This document shows positions 42,770 to 54,381 of a DNA stretch of 64,000 nt, piece by piece (position 1 is the stretch's first letter; each line of letters opens with the position of its first letter). The position numbers and the translations under genes were made by a program. This DNA is from Burkholderiales bacterium (GTDB taxonomy: Bacteria; Pseudomonadota; Gammaproteobacteria; Burkholderiales; Casimicrobiaceae). The notes beneath the pieces are model-generated. The model saw only the letters and a program-made list of their open reading frames with translations. It was not told where the DNA came from and did not search any database. The DNA lies in NCBI GenBank assembly GCA_025927765.1, contig JAICKU010000010.1:1-64000 (forward strand), read 5' to 3'.

Positions 42770-43525
42770 ATGGCCAAGCGCATCGACCTTCGACACGTGA
42801 CGCTGCGATATGTCACCGACACGCGCGAGGTGCTCGCCGTCGACGACGTGAGCTTCACCGTCGCCGAATCCGAGTTCCTGTGCCTGCTCGGCCCGAGCGG
42901 CTGTGGCAAGACGACGATCATGAACATGATCGCCGGCTTTCTTTCGCCCACCCACGGCGACGTGCTGATCGGCGGCGCGCGCCTCGATGGCACGAAGCAC
43001 GATCGCGGCGTCGTGTTCCAGGATTTCGCGCAGCTCTTCCCGTGGCGCACCGCGCGCCGCAACGTCGAATTCGGCCTCGAGATGCGCAATGTGCCGAAAG
43101 CGCAGCGCAAGGACACCGCGCTCGAGTTCCTGCGCCTCGTGGGCCTCGCCGATTTCGCCGACGTCTATCCGCACCAGCTCTCGGGCGGGATGCAGCAGCG
43201 CGTGGCCATCGCGCGGGCCATCGCCTACAGTCCGGGCGTGCTCTTGATGGACGAGCCGTTCGCCGCGTTGGACGCGATGACGCGCGACGAGATGCAGCGC
43301 CTCGTCAACGACGTATGGCAGGAAACGAAGAAGACCGTGGTGTACGTCACGCACAACGTCGCGGAGGCGGTGTACCTCGGCGATCGCGTCGTCGTGCTCG
43401 ATGCGCACCCCGGGCGCGTGAAGGCCGAGATTCCGCTCGATCTGCCACGGCCGCGCGATCCGCTGTCGGCGACGTTCGTCGAGGCGCAGCGCACGATCCT
43501 CGGGCACCTCGGAATGCAGCACTAG
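42770..43525 (+). CDS. ABC importer ATPase (NitT/TauT/SsuB type)
   Basis: 251 residues. Walker A GPSGCGKTTIMNMIAG, Q-loop FQDFAQLFPWRT, signature LSGGMQQRVAIARAI, Walker B LLMDEPFAALDAMTR, switch His VTHNVAEAV. This is the short ATPase form of aliphatic sulfonate/nitrate/taurine importers, without a C-terminal regulatory domain. It precedes the binding protein and two permeases of the same system by one short gap, 36 bases after the Gfo/Idh/MocA gene. Confidence 0.93.
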   Translation: MAKRIDLRHVTLRYVTDTREVLAVDDVSFTVAESEFLCLLGPSGCGKTTIMNMIAGFLSPTHGDVLIGGARLDGTKHDRGVVFQDFAQLFPWRTARRNVEFGLEMRNVPKAQRKDTALEFLRLVGLADFADVYPHQLSGGMQQRVAIARAIAYSPGVLLMDEPFAALDAMTRDEMQRLVNDVWQETKKTVVYVTHNVAEAVYLGDRVVVLDAHPGRVKAEIPLDLPRPRDPLSATFVEAQRTILGHLGMQH

Positions 43526-43578
43526 GAGCCGCTTCGAAGCGGACGGAGGATGGACGCAATGACCAACGGAGGAGAACC

Positions 43579-44568
43579 ATGTCGAAGGAACGCATCGAGC
43601 GCCGTGATTTCCTGAAGACCGCAGCCGCGGCGGCGATCGCGAGTGCATGGCCGCTGCGCACGTTCGCGCAGGCGGGCGAGCCGCTCAATCTCGGCTTCCA
43701 GAACACGTCGTGGGGCACCGTGGCGATGGTGGCCGAGGCCGAGAAGACGTTCGAGAAGGCCGGGGCGAACGTCAAGTTCCACCGCTTCGGATCGGGCAAG
43801 GAGACGCGCGACGCGATGATCTCCGGGCGTATCGACGTCGGCGTGCTCGGCGGCACGCCGTTCATCGTGGGCGCCGCCAAGGGCGACATGGGCGCGATCG
43901 GCATCGCGATGTACGCGGGCAAGACCAACGCGATCGTCGCGGCGAAGGACAGCGGCATCAAGACCGTCAAGGACCTGAAGGGCAAGCGCGTCGCGTCGCA
44001 GCTCGGGTCGGCGACGAACTACGTGTTCCTGAACAAGATCCTGCCGAAGTTCGGGCTCTCCAAGGACGACGTGCACGTCGTCAACGTTACGTTCCAGAAC
44101 CAGGTCGCGGCCATCGTCGGCAAGTCGGCCGACGCGTTCGCGGGCGTCGAACCGTTTCCGTCCGTCGCCGAAGTCGAGGGCCTCGGGCACGCGGTCATCG
44201 ACTATTCGCAGTTCGACATGCAGCCGGTGTTCCTCGCGGTCAACACGCCGGTCCTCGAGAAGCGCAAGCAGGACCTCGTCGCGTTCATGCGCGGCTGGCT
44301 CGCCGCCGCCGCGATCGTGAACAAAGAGCCCGACCGCGCCGTGAAGATCGTGTGGAATCAGTTCAAGGCGCAGGGCTACGACACGAAGGAAGCGGTGTTC
44401 AAGCTGATGCTGACCAAGCTCGAGGTGAAGCCCGAGTACGTGCCCGACCTCAAACAGTACCTCCACGAGCAGTCCGAAGTGCTCGTGAAGGAGAAGCAGA
44501 TCCGCGACATGCCGGATTGGAGCAAGATCCTCGACACGAGCGTGCTCGCGCAGGCGACGAAGTCGTAG
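43579..44568 (+). CDS. ABC importer substrate-binding protein (NitT/TauT type), Tat-exported
   Basis: 329 residues; GGAGGAG lies upstream of the ATG. A strong Tat signal (IERRDFLKTAAAAAIASAWPL, cleavage near FAQAGE) precedes an NMT1/SsuA-like binding fold: LNLGFQNTSWGTVAMVAEAEKTFEKAGANV, then GRIDVGVLGGTPFIVGAAKGD and DLKGKRVASQLGSATNYVFL. It supplies the ABC importer encoded around it. The ligand is probably the compound cleaved by the upstream amidohydrolase; this is inference from operon context. Confidence 0.92.
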   Translation: MSKERIERRDFLKTAAAAAIASAWPLRTFAQAGEPLNLGFQNTSWGTVAMVAEAEKTFEKAGANVKFHRFGSGKETRDAMISGRIDVGVLGGTPFIVGAAKGDMGAIGIAMYAGKTNAIVAAKDSGIKTVKDLKGKRVASQLGSATNYVFLNKILPKFGLSKDDVHVVNVTFQNQVAAIVGKSADAFAGVEPFPSVAEVEGLGHAVIDYSQFDMQPVFLAVNTPVLEKRKQDLVAFMRGWLAAAAIVNKEPDRAVKIVWNQFKAQGYDTKEAVFKLMLTKLEVKPEYVPDLKQYLHEQSEVLVKEKQIRDMPDWSKILDTSVLAQATKS

Positions 44569-45359
44569 TGGCCGCACGACCGCGCGCGATGTCGCGCCTC
44601 TCGGGCATCCTGCTCGGGTGCGTCGCGTTCGTCGTGCTCGCGCTCGCGTGGCAGGCCGCGTACTGGGCGGGCGTGTTCCCGCCCAGGCTGTTCCCGAGTC
44701 TCGCCACGGTCGCCGACACGCTGGGCCGGCTGACAATCAACGGCACGATGCTCGTCTCGGCCGCGGCGACGCTCTTCCGGCTGCTGTTCGGGTTCCTGCT
44801 CGCCGGCGTCGTCGGCGTCGTCGTCGGGCTGCTCATGGGGCGCGTGCAGTGGATCGAGGACGCGCTGCTGCCCATCGTGAGCTTCATGTACCCGATCCCG
44901 GGCATCGCGTACGCGCCGCTCTTCGTGCTGTGGTTCGGGCTCGGCGACCTGCCCGCGATCCTGCTCGTCGCGGTCGCCACGTCGTTCACCGTGATCATCA
45001 ACACGTGGAAGGGCGTGAAGGCGGTGAACCCGATCTGGATCCGCTCGGCGCATGCGATGGGCGCGAGCGAGCGCTCGATCTTCGCGAAGGTGATCCTGCC
45101 CGGCGCGCTGCCGTACGTGCTGACCGGATTGCGCCTCGGGCTCGCGTCGGCGTGGCGCATCCTCGTCGCCGTCGAGATGCTGATGTCGGTGACGCAGGGC
45201 CTGGGGTGGCTGATCTTCGGCTCGCAGCAGTTCCTGAATACCGACGTCATGCTCGCGACGATTGCCGTGATCGGCATCGTCGGCATGCTGCTCGAGCGGC
45301 AGGTGTTCCTGCGCCTCGAGCAGGCGACGATCGTGCGCTGGGGGATGATGAGCGCATGA
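44568..45359 (+). CDS. ABC importer permease A (NitT/TauT type)
   Basis: 263 residues from the GTG overlapping the previous stop (TAGTG); an ATG at 44589 would shorten it by seven residues. It has six helices typical of SsuC-like permeases, and the cytoplasmic EAA-like loop reads SAHAMGASERSIFAKVILPGALPYVLTGLR. LFPSLATVADTLGRL and FMYPIPGIAYAPLFVLWFGLG are family blocks. A second, different permease overlaps its end, so the membrane channel is probably a heterodimer instead of the usual homodimer. Confidence 0.9.
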   Translation: MAARPRAMSRLSGILLGCVAFVVLALAWQAAYWAGVFPPRLFPSLATVADTLGRLTINGTMLVSAAATLFRLLFGFLLAGVVGVVVGLLMGRVQWIEDALLPIVSFMYPIPGIAYAPLFVLWFGLGDLPAILLVAVATSFTVIINTWKGVKAVNPIWIRSAHAMGASERSIFAKVILPGALPYVLTGLRLGLASAWRILVAVEMLMSVTQGLGWLIFGSQQFLNTDVMLATIAVIGIVGMLLERQVFLRLEQATIVRWGMMSA

Positions 45360-46201
45360 ATGTCGCTTCACCGCGTCTTGCTCCGATGGCGGCGACCCCT
45401 GCCGCTTCGCCGCGCCGGCGCTCGCGCCGCATCGTCCCGATGCTTCGCGGCGCCATCACGATCGCGCTCCTGCTCGCCGCCTGGGAATACTTTGCGCGGA
45501 GCGGCATCTTCTCGCGTGCGATCACGCCGCCGCTCGAAACGATCGCAGTCGCGCTCGTCTCGATGATCGCCGACGGATCGATCTTCAGGCACACGCTCGC
45601 CACGATGCTTCGCGTTGCGATCGGCCTCGCGATCGCGCTCGCCATCGCGATTCCGCTCGGCATGCTGATGGGTCGCTACGCGCTGTGGGAACGCATCCTG
45701 CGGCCAGCGGTGGCCGTGCTGATGCCGATTCCATCGCTCGCGTGGGTACCGCTCGTCGTGCTGTGGTTCGGCATCGGAAACGTCGCGACCGTGCTGATCG
45801 TCGTCTACGCGTCCACGTTCTCGCTGCTCTACAACGTGTGGATGGGCGTGAAGACGATCAATCCGATCTGGGTGCGCGCCGCGCAAGTGATGAACGCGCA
45901 TGGATGGCGGCTCTTTCGCCACGTCATCTGGCCCGCGGCGCTGCCGTCGATCATCACCGGCATCCGGCTCGCGTTCGGACGCGCGTGGATCGCGGTGATC
46001 GGCGGCGAGCTGCTCGCGAGTCCGCAGTGGGGATTGGGCAAGCTGATCTTCGATGCGAAGGAGTTCCTCAACGCCGACACCATGCTCGCCGCGCTGTTCG
46101 TGATCGGCGTGCTCGGACTCTTCTTCGAGCGCGTCGTGTTCCAGCTTCTCGAGCGGGCGACGGTGAATCGATGGGGCATGGCGAGCGGGGCGCGGCGATG
46201 A
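45356..46201 (+). CDS. ABC importer permease B (NitT/TauT type)
   Basis: 281 residues; ATGA overlap with permease A. A basic N-terminus (ASPRRRSRRIVP) precedes the first helix. The conserved loop is RAAQVMNAHGWRLFRHVIWPAALPSIITGIRLAFG, and the FDAKEFLNADTMLAALFVIG block matches permease A in position but not in residues, so the two are old paralogues. It ends at an ATGA overlap with the FAD oxidase gene, showing that importer and enzymes are one operon. Confidence 0.92.
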   Translation: MNVASPRLAPMAATPAASPRRRSRRIVPMLRGAITIALLLAAWEYFARSGIFSRAITPPLETIAVALVSMIADGSIFRHTLATMLRVAIGLAIALAIAIPLGMLMGRYALWERILRPAVAVLMPIPSLAWVPLVVLWFGIGNVATVLIVVYASTFSLLYNVWMGVKTINPIWVRAAQVMNAHGWRLFRHVIWPAALPSIITGIRLAFGRAWIAVIGGELLASPQWGLGKLIFDAKEFLNADTMLAALFVIGVLGLFFERVVFQLLERATVNRWGMASGARR

Positions 46202-47604
46202 GCGAAGGTGTGCTGCTTGCGGCGCTCGGGCGCTGCGTGGGACAGGCGAATCTCCTCGTCGCGCCCGATGACGTCGAACCCTACATCCAGGACTGGCGCG
46301 GCGCATTCCGCGGCGCGGCGCTCGCGGTGGCGTGTCCGGGCACGACCGACGAAGTTGCGCTAGTCGTGCGCGCTTGCCGCGAAGCCGGCACGCCGGTCGT
46401 GCCGCAAGGCGGCAACACCGGCATGTGCGGCGGCGCGATCCCCGATGCGAGCGGGCGCGCGGTCGTGGTGGCGATGCGCAGGATGCATCGCGTGCTCGAC
46501 GTCGATGCGGTCAACGACGCCATGACGGTCGAAGCGGGCTGCGTGCTGCACCACGTGCAGGAAGCCGCTTCGGCCGCCGACCGCTACTTTCCGCTGAGCC
46601 TCGCTGCCGAAGGCAGCTGCCAGATCGGCGGCAACCTCGCGACGAATGCGGGCGGCATCAACGTGCTGCGCTACGGCAACGCGCGCGACCTCGTGCTCGG
46701 GCTCGAGGTCGTGCTGCCCGACGCAACGGTCTGGAACGGCCTGCGCGCGCTGCGCAAGGACAACCGCGGCTACGACATGAAGCAGATCTTCGTCGGCGCG
46801 GAGGGGACGCTCGGCATCATCACGCGGGCGGTGCTGAAGCTCTTCCCGAAGCCTGCTTCGCGCGTGTCGGCGTGGCTTGCGCTCGCCGATCCCGCGGCCG
46901 CCGTGGCCGTCCTCGAACGCCTTCGCGCGCGCTGCGCCGACGAGCTCGTCGCCTACGAGCTGATCGGCCGCGCGTGCGTCGATCTCGTGCTCGCGCACGT
47001 TCCTTCCGCGCGCGACCCGTTCCGCCAGCAGCATGCGTGGTACGTGCTGCTCGACTTCGCCGGCGCGGTGAGCGAGCACGCGCTGCGCGAGAAGCTCGAG
47101 ACGCTGCTCGCGGAGGAAGCGGATCGAGGCGACCTGGCCGACGCGGTGATCGCGCAGTCGCTCGCGCAGCGCGAGGATCTGTGGCGGCTGCGCGAGTCGA
47201 TTCCGGAGGCGACGCGGGCGACGGGTCCCGCGCTCCGCTCCGACATCGCGGTGGCGGTGAGCGACATTCCCGAGTTCGTGGCGCGCGCGACCGCGGCCGT
47301 GCATGCGACGATGCCAGGCGTGCGGGTCGTATGCTTCGGCCATGTCGGCGACGGCAACCTGCACTTCAACGTGCTGCCGCCTGCGCTGTCGGGCGCGCGT
47401 GCCGACTGGGCGAAGCCGCTCTATCCGATGCTCTACGACGTCGTCGACGCGCTTCGCGGCAGCTTCAGCGCCGAGCATGGCGTCGGCCAGGCGAAGCGCG
47501 GCGAACTGCGGCGTTACAAGAGCGAAGCCGAGATCGCGATGATGCAGACGCTGAAGCAGGCGTTCGATCCGATGAACCTGATGAATCCCGGGAAGATCCT
47601 GTGA
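46198..47604 (+). CDS. FAD-binding oxidase (GlcD / D-lactate dehydrogenase type)
   Basis: 468 residues. FAD-binding PP-loop region [39 protein letters not shown], second FAD segment [40 protein letters not shown], and the C-terminal [13 protein letters not shown] plus [13 protein letters not shown] of the GlcD/D2HGDH group. Such flavoproteins oxidise 2-hydroxy acids (glycolate, D-lactate, D-2-hydroxyglutarate and others). It is coupled to a small HbpS/GlcG-like gene, which also accompanies glcD in glycolate operons. Confidence 0.92.
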   Translation: MSEGVLLAALGRCVGQANLLVAPDDVEPYIQDWRGAFRGAALAVACPGTTDEVALVVRACREAGTPVVPQGGNTGMCGGAIPDASGRAVVVAMRRMHRVLDVDAVNDAMTVEAGCVLHHVQEAASAADRYFPLSLAAEGSCQIGGNLATNAGGINVLRYGNARDLVLGLEVVLPDATVWNGLRALRKDNRGYDMKQIFVGAEGTLGIITRAVLKLFPKPASRVSAWLALADPAAAVAVLERLRARCADELVAYELIGRACVDLVLAHVPSARDPFRQQHAWYVLLDFAGAVSEHALREKLETLLAEEADRGDLADAVIAQSLAQREDLWRLRESIPEATRATGPALRSDIAVAVSDIPEFVARATAAVHATMPGVRVVCFGHVGDGNLHFNVLPPALSGARADWAKPLYPMLYDVVDALRGSFSAEHGVGQAKRGELRRYKSEAEIAMMQTLKQAFDPMNLMNPGKIL

Positions 47605-48029
47605 TGCTCACCCTCGACCTCGCCTCCCGCATCGTCGACGCCGCGCTCGCCGCCGCGCGCGCGCAATCGGCGAAGCCCATGGCCGTGGTCGCGCTCGATG
47701 CCGGCGGCCACGACGTGGTGCTGAAGCGCGAGGACGGCTGCGGCATCCTGCGCGTCGACATCGCGCGCGGGAAGGCCTGGGGCGCGCTCGGCATGGGCCT
47801 CGGCTCGCGCGAGCTGTCGCGCAAGGCCGAGCAGAACCCGCGTTTCTTCGCCGCACTCGCCGCCGCGAGCGGCGGCCGGGTCGTTCCCAACCCCGGCGGC
47901 GTGCTGATCCGCGACGCCGACCGAAAAATCGTCGGCGCGGTAGGCATCAGCGGCGACCAGGCCGATCGCGACGAAGCCTGCGCGATCGCGGGCATCGAAG
48001 CCGCCGGCTTCGCCGCCGACCCCGGCTGA
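47604..48029 (+). CDS. HbpS/GlcG-family small protein
   Basis: 141 residues starting in TGATG overlap with the FAD oxidase. The heme-binding-protein/GlcG fold is shown by [34 protein letters not shown], the alternation of small residues, and [38 protein letters not shown]. GlcG-type proteins accompany glycolate-oxidase-like flavoenzymes, but their role is unclear; some bind heme or corrinoids. There is no signal peptide. It closes the coupled block; hairpin copy 10 follows 14 bases after the stop. Confidence 0.85.
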   Translation: MLTLDLASRIVDAALAAARAQSAKPMAVVALDAGGHDVVLKREDGCGILRVDIARGKAWGALGMGLGSRELSRKAEQNPRFFAALAAASGGRVVPNPGGVLIRDADRKIVGAVGISGDQADRDEACAIAGIEAAGFAADPG

Positions 48030-48043
48030 CGGCCTCGGTCAGA

Positions 48044-48100
48044 GCAAAAGTAGGGTCGGACTCCACGTTTGCGAAAAGTGGAGTCCGACCCTACTTTTGC
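48044..48100. repeat. Intergenic hairpin element, copy 10
   Basis: Perfect 23-base arms (48044-48066 and 48078-48100) with an 11-base loop; core GGGTCGGA, inner segment CTCCAC. It starts 14 bases after the HbpS-like stop and ends 43 bases before the aldolase start. Confidence 0.92.
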
Positions 48101-48143
48101 GGGCGAAGTAAGCTGCCGGGTTTCCATCGTTCGAAAGCGGCCC

Positions 48144-48914
48144 ATGGACCTTCCGGTCAATTCGTTCAAGCGCGCGCTGTACGCCGGCCAGTCGCAGATC
48201 GGTCTCTGGTGCAGCCTGTCGTCGCATTACAGCGCCGAGGTGGTCGCCGGCGCCGGCTTCGACTGGCTGCTGCTCGACTGCGAGCATTCGCCGAACGACC
48301 TCGAGTCGCTGCTCACGCAACTGCAGGCCGTGGCGCCGTATCCGACCACGCCGGTCGTGCGCGTGCCGTGGAACGACACGGTCACGATCAAGCGCGTGCT
48401 CGACATCGGCGCGCAGAGCCTGCTCGTTCCCTACGTGCAAACGCCCGACGAAGCGCGCGCCGCGGTGGCGGCCGTGCGCTATCCGCCGGGCGGCGTGCGC
48501 GGCGTCGCCGGCACCACGCGCGCGACGCGCTTCGGGCGCGTCAAGGATTACGCGAAGCGCGCGCACGAAGAGATCTGCCTGCTCGTGCAGCTCGAGACCG
48601 AATCGTCGCTGCGCCACGTCGAGGAGATTGCGGCGATCGACGGCATCGACGGCATCTTCATCGGCCCGGCCGATCTGCACGCGTCGATGGGCTACACCGG
48701 CGAAGTCGCGCATCCACAGGTGTTTCCGCTGATCGAGGACACGCTGCGGCGCATCCGCGCGGCCGGCAAGGCGCCCGGCATCCTCGTCGCCGACGAAGCG
48801 CGCGCGCAGCGCTGCATCGAGGCCGGGTCGCTGTTCACCGCGGTCGGCGTCGACACCTCGCTGCTCACGCGCGCCGCCGACGCGCTCGCCCGGAAGTTCG
48901 GCCGCGGCGGCTGA
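48144..48914 (+). CDS. HpcH/HpaI-family class II aldolase
   Basis: 256 residues from the ATG at 48144 ([12 protein letters not shown]). Upstream in-frame codons come from hairpin copy 10 and are unlikely to be translated. Family blocks: [35 protein letters not shown] with the catalytic His, [51 protein letters not shown] and [13 protein letters not shown] with metal ligands. It splits 2-keto-3-deoxy acids or 4-hydroxy-2-keto acids to pyruvate and an aldehyde. It probably performs the last carbon-chain cleavage for the operon. Confidence 0.93.
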   Translation: MDLPVNSFKRALYAGQSQIGLWCSLSSHYSAEVVAGAGFDWLLLDCEHSPNDLESLLTQLQAVAPYPTTPVVRVPWNDTVTIKRVLDIGAQSLLVPYVQTPDEARAAVAAVRYPPGGVRGVAGTTRATRFGRVKDYAKRAHEEICLLVQLETESSLRHVEEIAAIDGIDGIFIGPADLHASMGYTGEVAHPQVFPLIEDTLRRIRAAGKAPGILVADEARAQRCIEAGSLFTAVGVDTSLLTRAADALARKFGRGG

Positions 48915-49846
48915 TGTCGCCGATCATCTCGATCCGGCATCTCTCCAAGACGTACGCGTCGGGCTTCACCGCGCTCGACGACGTCGATCTCGACATCCGC
49001 CGCGGGGAGATCTTCGCGCTGCTCGGGCCGAACGGCGCGGGCAAGACGACGCTCATCAGCATCGTCTGCGGCATCGTCAACGCAACGTCGGGCAGCGTCG
49101 AGGTCGACGGCCGCGACATCCGCCGCGATTACCGCTTCACGCGCTCGCAGATCGGCCTCGTGCCGCAGGAGCTCACCACCGACGCGTTCGAAACGCCGCG
49201 CGGCGCGCTCGCCTTCAGCCGCGGCCTGTTCGGCAAGCCGCCCAATCCCACGTACGTCGAGAAGGTGCTGCGCGACCTGTCGCTGTGGAATCGGCGAGAC
49301 AGCAGGATCATGACGCTCTCCGGCGGCATGAAGCGGCGCCTTCTGATCGCGAAGGCACTGGCGCACGAGCCGCGCATCCTGTTCCTCGACGAGCCCACCG
49401 CCGGCGTCGACGTCGAGCTGCGGCGCGACATGTGGCAGCTCGTGCGCGAGCTCCGCGAAGGCGGCGTGACGATCATCCTCACCACGCACTACATCGAGGA
49501 AGCGGAGGAGATGGCCGACCGCGTCGGCGTGATCAACAAGGGACGCATCATCCTCGTCGAGGACAAGGCCACGCTGATGCGCAAGCTCGGGCGCAAGGAG
49601 CTCGTGCTGCACCTGCAGGCGCCGCTCGCCGAGATCCCGGCCGCGCTCGCCGCCTATCACCTGCAGCTCGCGAGCGACGGCAACGACCTCATCTACACGT
49701 ACGAAAGCGACGGCGACGCGACGGGCATCGCGTCGCTGCTCGATGCGCTCGATGCCGCGGGCATCGGGTTCAAGGACCTGAAGACGAGCGAGAGCTCGCT
49801 CGAGGACATCTTCGTGCGCCTCGTGCACGAGGGCGCCCCCGCATGA
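48914..49846 (+). CDS. ABC-2-type exporter ATPase
   Basis: 310 residues, TGATG overlap with the aldolase. Walker [18 protein letters not shown]-loop LVPQELTTD, signature [15 protein letters not shown], Walker [12 protein letters not shown], switch His [18 protein letters not shown]. The C-terminal 90 residues are the accessory region found in NodI/DrrA/YadG-type ATPases. Together with the overlapping permease it makes a two-gene exporter of the ABC-2 class. Cargo is unknown; relatives export drugs, lipids or polysaccharide-linked molecules. Confidence 0.92.
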   Translation: MSPIISIRHLSKTYASGFTALDDVDLDIRRGEIFALLGPNGAGKTTLISIVCGIVNATSGSVEVDGRDIRRDYRFTRSQIGLVPQELTTDAFETPRGALAFSRGLFGKPPNPTYVEKVLRDLSLWNRRDSRIMTLSGGMKRRLLIAKALAHEPRILFLDEPTAGVDVELRRDMWQLVRELREGGVTIILTTHYIEEAEEMADRVGVINKGRIILVEDKATLMRKLGRKELVLHLQAPLAEIPAALAAYHLQLASDGNDLIYTYESDGDATGIASLLDALDAAGIGFKDLKTSESSLEDIFVRLVHEGAPA

Positions 49847-50604
49847 ACCTCCACGCGGTCCGCGCGATCTACCGCTTCGAGATGGCGCGCACGCGCCGCA
49901 CGCTGCTGCAGAGCATCGTGTCGCCGGTCATCTCGACGTCGCTGTACTTCGTCGTGTTCGGCGCGGCCATCGGCTCGCGCATCCAGCAGGTGGGCGGCGT
50001 CAGCTACGGCTCGTTCATCGTGCCGGGACTCATCATGCTGACGCTGCTGACGCAAAGCGTCTCGAACGCGTCGTTCGGCATCTACTTCCCGCGCTTCACC
50101 GGCACGATCTACGAATTGCTCTCCGCGCCGGTCTCGTACTTGGAGATCGTGCTGAGCTACGTCGGCGCCGCGGCCACCAAGGCGATCATGCTCGGGCTGA
50201 TCATCCTCGGCACCGCCCGGCTCTTCGTGCCGCTGCACATTCTCCATCCGCTGTGGATGATCCTGTTCCTCGTGCTGACCGCGGTCACGTTCAGCCTGCT
50301 CGGCTTCATCATCGGCATCTGGGCCGACGGCTTCGAGAAGCTCACGCTCGTGCCGCTGCTCGTCGTCACGCCGCTCACGTTCCTCGGCGGCAGCTTCTAT
50401 TCGATCGACATGCTGCCGCCGGTGTGGCAGAAGGTGACGCTCGTCAATCCGGTTGTCTACCTCGTCAGCGGCTTCCGCTGGAGCTTCTACGGCATCGCCG
50501 ACGTGAGCGTGTGGGTGAGCCTCGTGATGACGCTCGCGTTCCTCGCGATCTTCCTCGCGATGGTCGCGTGGATCTTCCGGACCGGGTACCGGCTGAAGTC
50601 GTGA
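49843..50604 (+). CDS. ABC-2-type exporter permease
   Basis: 253 residues, ATGA overlap with the ATPase. Six helices of the YadH/NodJ type; blocks [79 protein letters not shown] and [43 protein letters not shown]. Forms the membrane half of the exporter. Confidence 0.92.
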   Translation: MNLHAVRAIYRFEMARTRRTLLQSIVSPVISTSLYFVVFGAAIGSRIQQVGGVSYGSFIVPGLIMLTLLTQSVSNASFGIYFPRFTGTIYELLSAPVSYLEIVLSYVGAAATKAIMLGLIILGTARLFVPLHILHPLWMILFLVLTAVTFSLLGFIIGIWADGFEKLTLVPLLVVTPLTFLGGSFYSIDMLPPVWQKVTLVNPVVYLVSGFRWSFYGIADVSVWVSLVMTLAFLAIFLAMVAWIFRTGYRLKS

Positions 50605-50710
50605 CCGCTCGTCGCGCCGTGCAGGGCGGACTACCCGGCACTTCCCCTTGGTTCTAGAATCAAAGAAAGTCTCGGGCGCAGATTTCGAGACGAAGCCGGG
50701 TCATCGTCCC

Positions 50711-51297
50711 ATGCAAGCGCATCCATTCACGCACAACGCCCTGATCGCCTGCGCCGCCGCCCTCGCTGCCGCGCTCGCCGCACCCGTTGCGCACGCGGAC
50801 ATCTTCACCTGGACCGATGCGACGGGACGCCTCAACATCAGCAACGTCGCCCCGCCGAAGGACACGCACGCACGTCGCATCGTGCAGGAGGATCCGCCGA
50901 AGCCCGCGGTCCCCGCGCCATCTGCCGAGGTCGCGGCGTTGAAGGAACGCGTGGCCGAGCTCGAGTCCGAGGTCGATCGCGCGAAGCAGGCAAGCGCGCC
51001 GCCGCCGCCCACACCCATCGTCGTCGCGCCGCAGGTCGTCGTTGCACCGCAGCCGGCGTCGCCGGTCGCGTACGCGCCGCCCGCCGCCTACGCGCCCCTC
51101 GACGTCGCGCCCTGCGACCCGCTGATGTTCGGCTGCCCGGCGTTTGGGCTTCCGGTGAACGTGGTCGTGGTGCGCACGCCGCGCTTCCACCGTTTCCATC
51201 GCGGACACGACCTTGTGCGCCGCGCAAGCGTGGTGCCGGCACGCCCGAACTTCGGCATGGTTCCGGCACGCCCGAATTTCGGCCCGCATCACCGCTG

Positions 51298-51298
<1 letters not shown>
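50711..51298 (+). CDS. Exported DUF4124 protein
   Basis: 195 residues from the ATG at 50711, which begins a good Sec signal peptide (NALIACAAALAAALAAPVAHADIF). The DUF4124 segment is IFTWTDATGRLNISNVAPPKD at the mature N-terminus, followed by a short coiled coil (AEVAALKERVAELESEVDRAKQ), a Pro/Val/Ala-rich linker and a C-terminal tail with two copies of VPARPNFG. DUF4124 domains occur in periplasmic or envelope proteins of proteobacteria with no settled function. Its stop overlaps the start of the hybrid kinase (TGATG), so the two are co-expressed. Confidence 0.83.
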
Positions 51299-53601
<2,303 letters not shown>

Positions 53602-53646
53602 GTCATCTCGCGTGCATCCGCGCAGAGCGAGTTCAACGAGAGCGAC

Positions 53647-54309
53647 ATGAAGCGACTTCTCGACATTCCCGCACGGCCCGACCCGCAGCTCGTCGCGCAA
53701 TTCGCCGACGTGGCGACGGCGCAGCTTTCGGACAGCATGGATCGGCTGTATGCGGCGAGTCCGGAGCTTCGGCCGATGCATCGCGGCGGCGTGCTTGCGG
53801 GACCGGCGTTCACCGTCAAGACCGCGCCCGGCGACAACCTGCTCGTGCACAAGGCCATCGACATGGCGAAGGCTGGCGACGTGATCGTCGTCGACGGTGG
53901 AGGCTTCTCCGACCAGGCGCTGATCGGCGGCATCATGGCGCGCTGGGCGGCGCGACGCGGCGTCGCGGGCATCGTGGTGTGGGGCGCGATCCGCGATTCC
54001 GAGGAGATTCGCGACGAAGCGTTTCCGGTCTATGCACGTGCCATCACGCATCGTGGCCCGTACAAGGACGGCCCGGGCGAAATCAACGTGCCCATCGCCG
54101 TCGCCGGCATGCCGGTGCATCCCGGCGACATCGTCGTCGGCGACGCCGACGGTGTCGTCGCGGTGCCGCTCGCAATGGCCGGGGCGGTGCTCGCGTCGGC
54201 AAAGCGCATCCGCGACCGCGAGGCGGTCGTCATGCAGGACATCGAGCGCGGCACGCTCGACCGCGCGTGGGTCGACGAGACGCTGCGGCGGCTCGGCTAC
54301 CAGAAGTAG
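53647..54309 (+). CDS. RraA-family protein (HMG/oxaloacetate aldolase-like)
   Basis: 220 residues. The RraA/dimethylmenaquinone-methyltransferase-like fold is recognisable by TAQLSDSMDRLY, PGDNLLVHKAIDMAKAGDVIVVDGGGFSDQALIGGIMARWAARRGVAGIVVWGAIRDSEEI and PVHPGDIVVGDADGVVAVPL. Family members include the RNase E regulator RraA and 4-hydroxy-4-methyl-2-oxoglutarate/oxaloacetate aldolases; the Asp/Arg pair around GAIRD suits the aldolase type. It precedes the HyuAB operon, which has its own promoter candidate, so it may belong to the same degradative block. Confidence 0.87.
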   Translation: MKRLLDIPARPDPQLVAQFADVATAQLSDSMDRLYAASPELRPMHRGGVLAGPAFTVKTAPGDNLLVHKAIDMAKAGDVIVVDGGGFSDQALIGGIMARWAARRGVAGIVVWGAIRDSEEIRDEAFPVYARAITHRGPYKDGPGEINVPIAVAGMPVHPGDIVVGDADGVVAVPLAMAGAVLASAKRIRDREAVVMQDIERGTLDRAWVDETLRRLGYQK

Positions 54310-54331
54310 GGGAAGATCCCGCCGGCGCCGC

Positions 54332-54360
54332 TTGACGCTTTCGCCGTTTTTCATTAAAAA
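54332..54360 (+). promoter_or_regulatory. Candidate sigma-70 promoter for the hyuAB operon
   Basis: TTGACG (54332-54337) and TAAAAA (54355-54360) are separated by 17 bases in an unusually AT-rich patch for this genome, 22 bases before the HyuA start codon. Confidence 0.5.
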
Positions 54361-54381
54361 TACTGAAAAACTGCGGGAGCG

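Noticed and set aside
48069-48143. An N-terminal extension of the aldolase starting at 48069
   Set aside because: The added residues are encoded by the right arm of hairpin copy 10 and match nothing in the family. The ATG at 48144 begins at the normal aldolase N-terminus.
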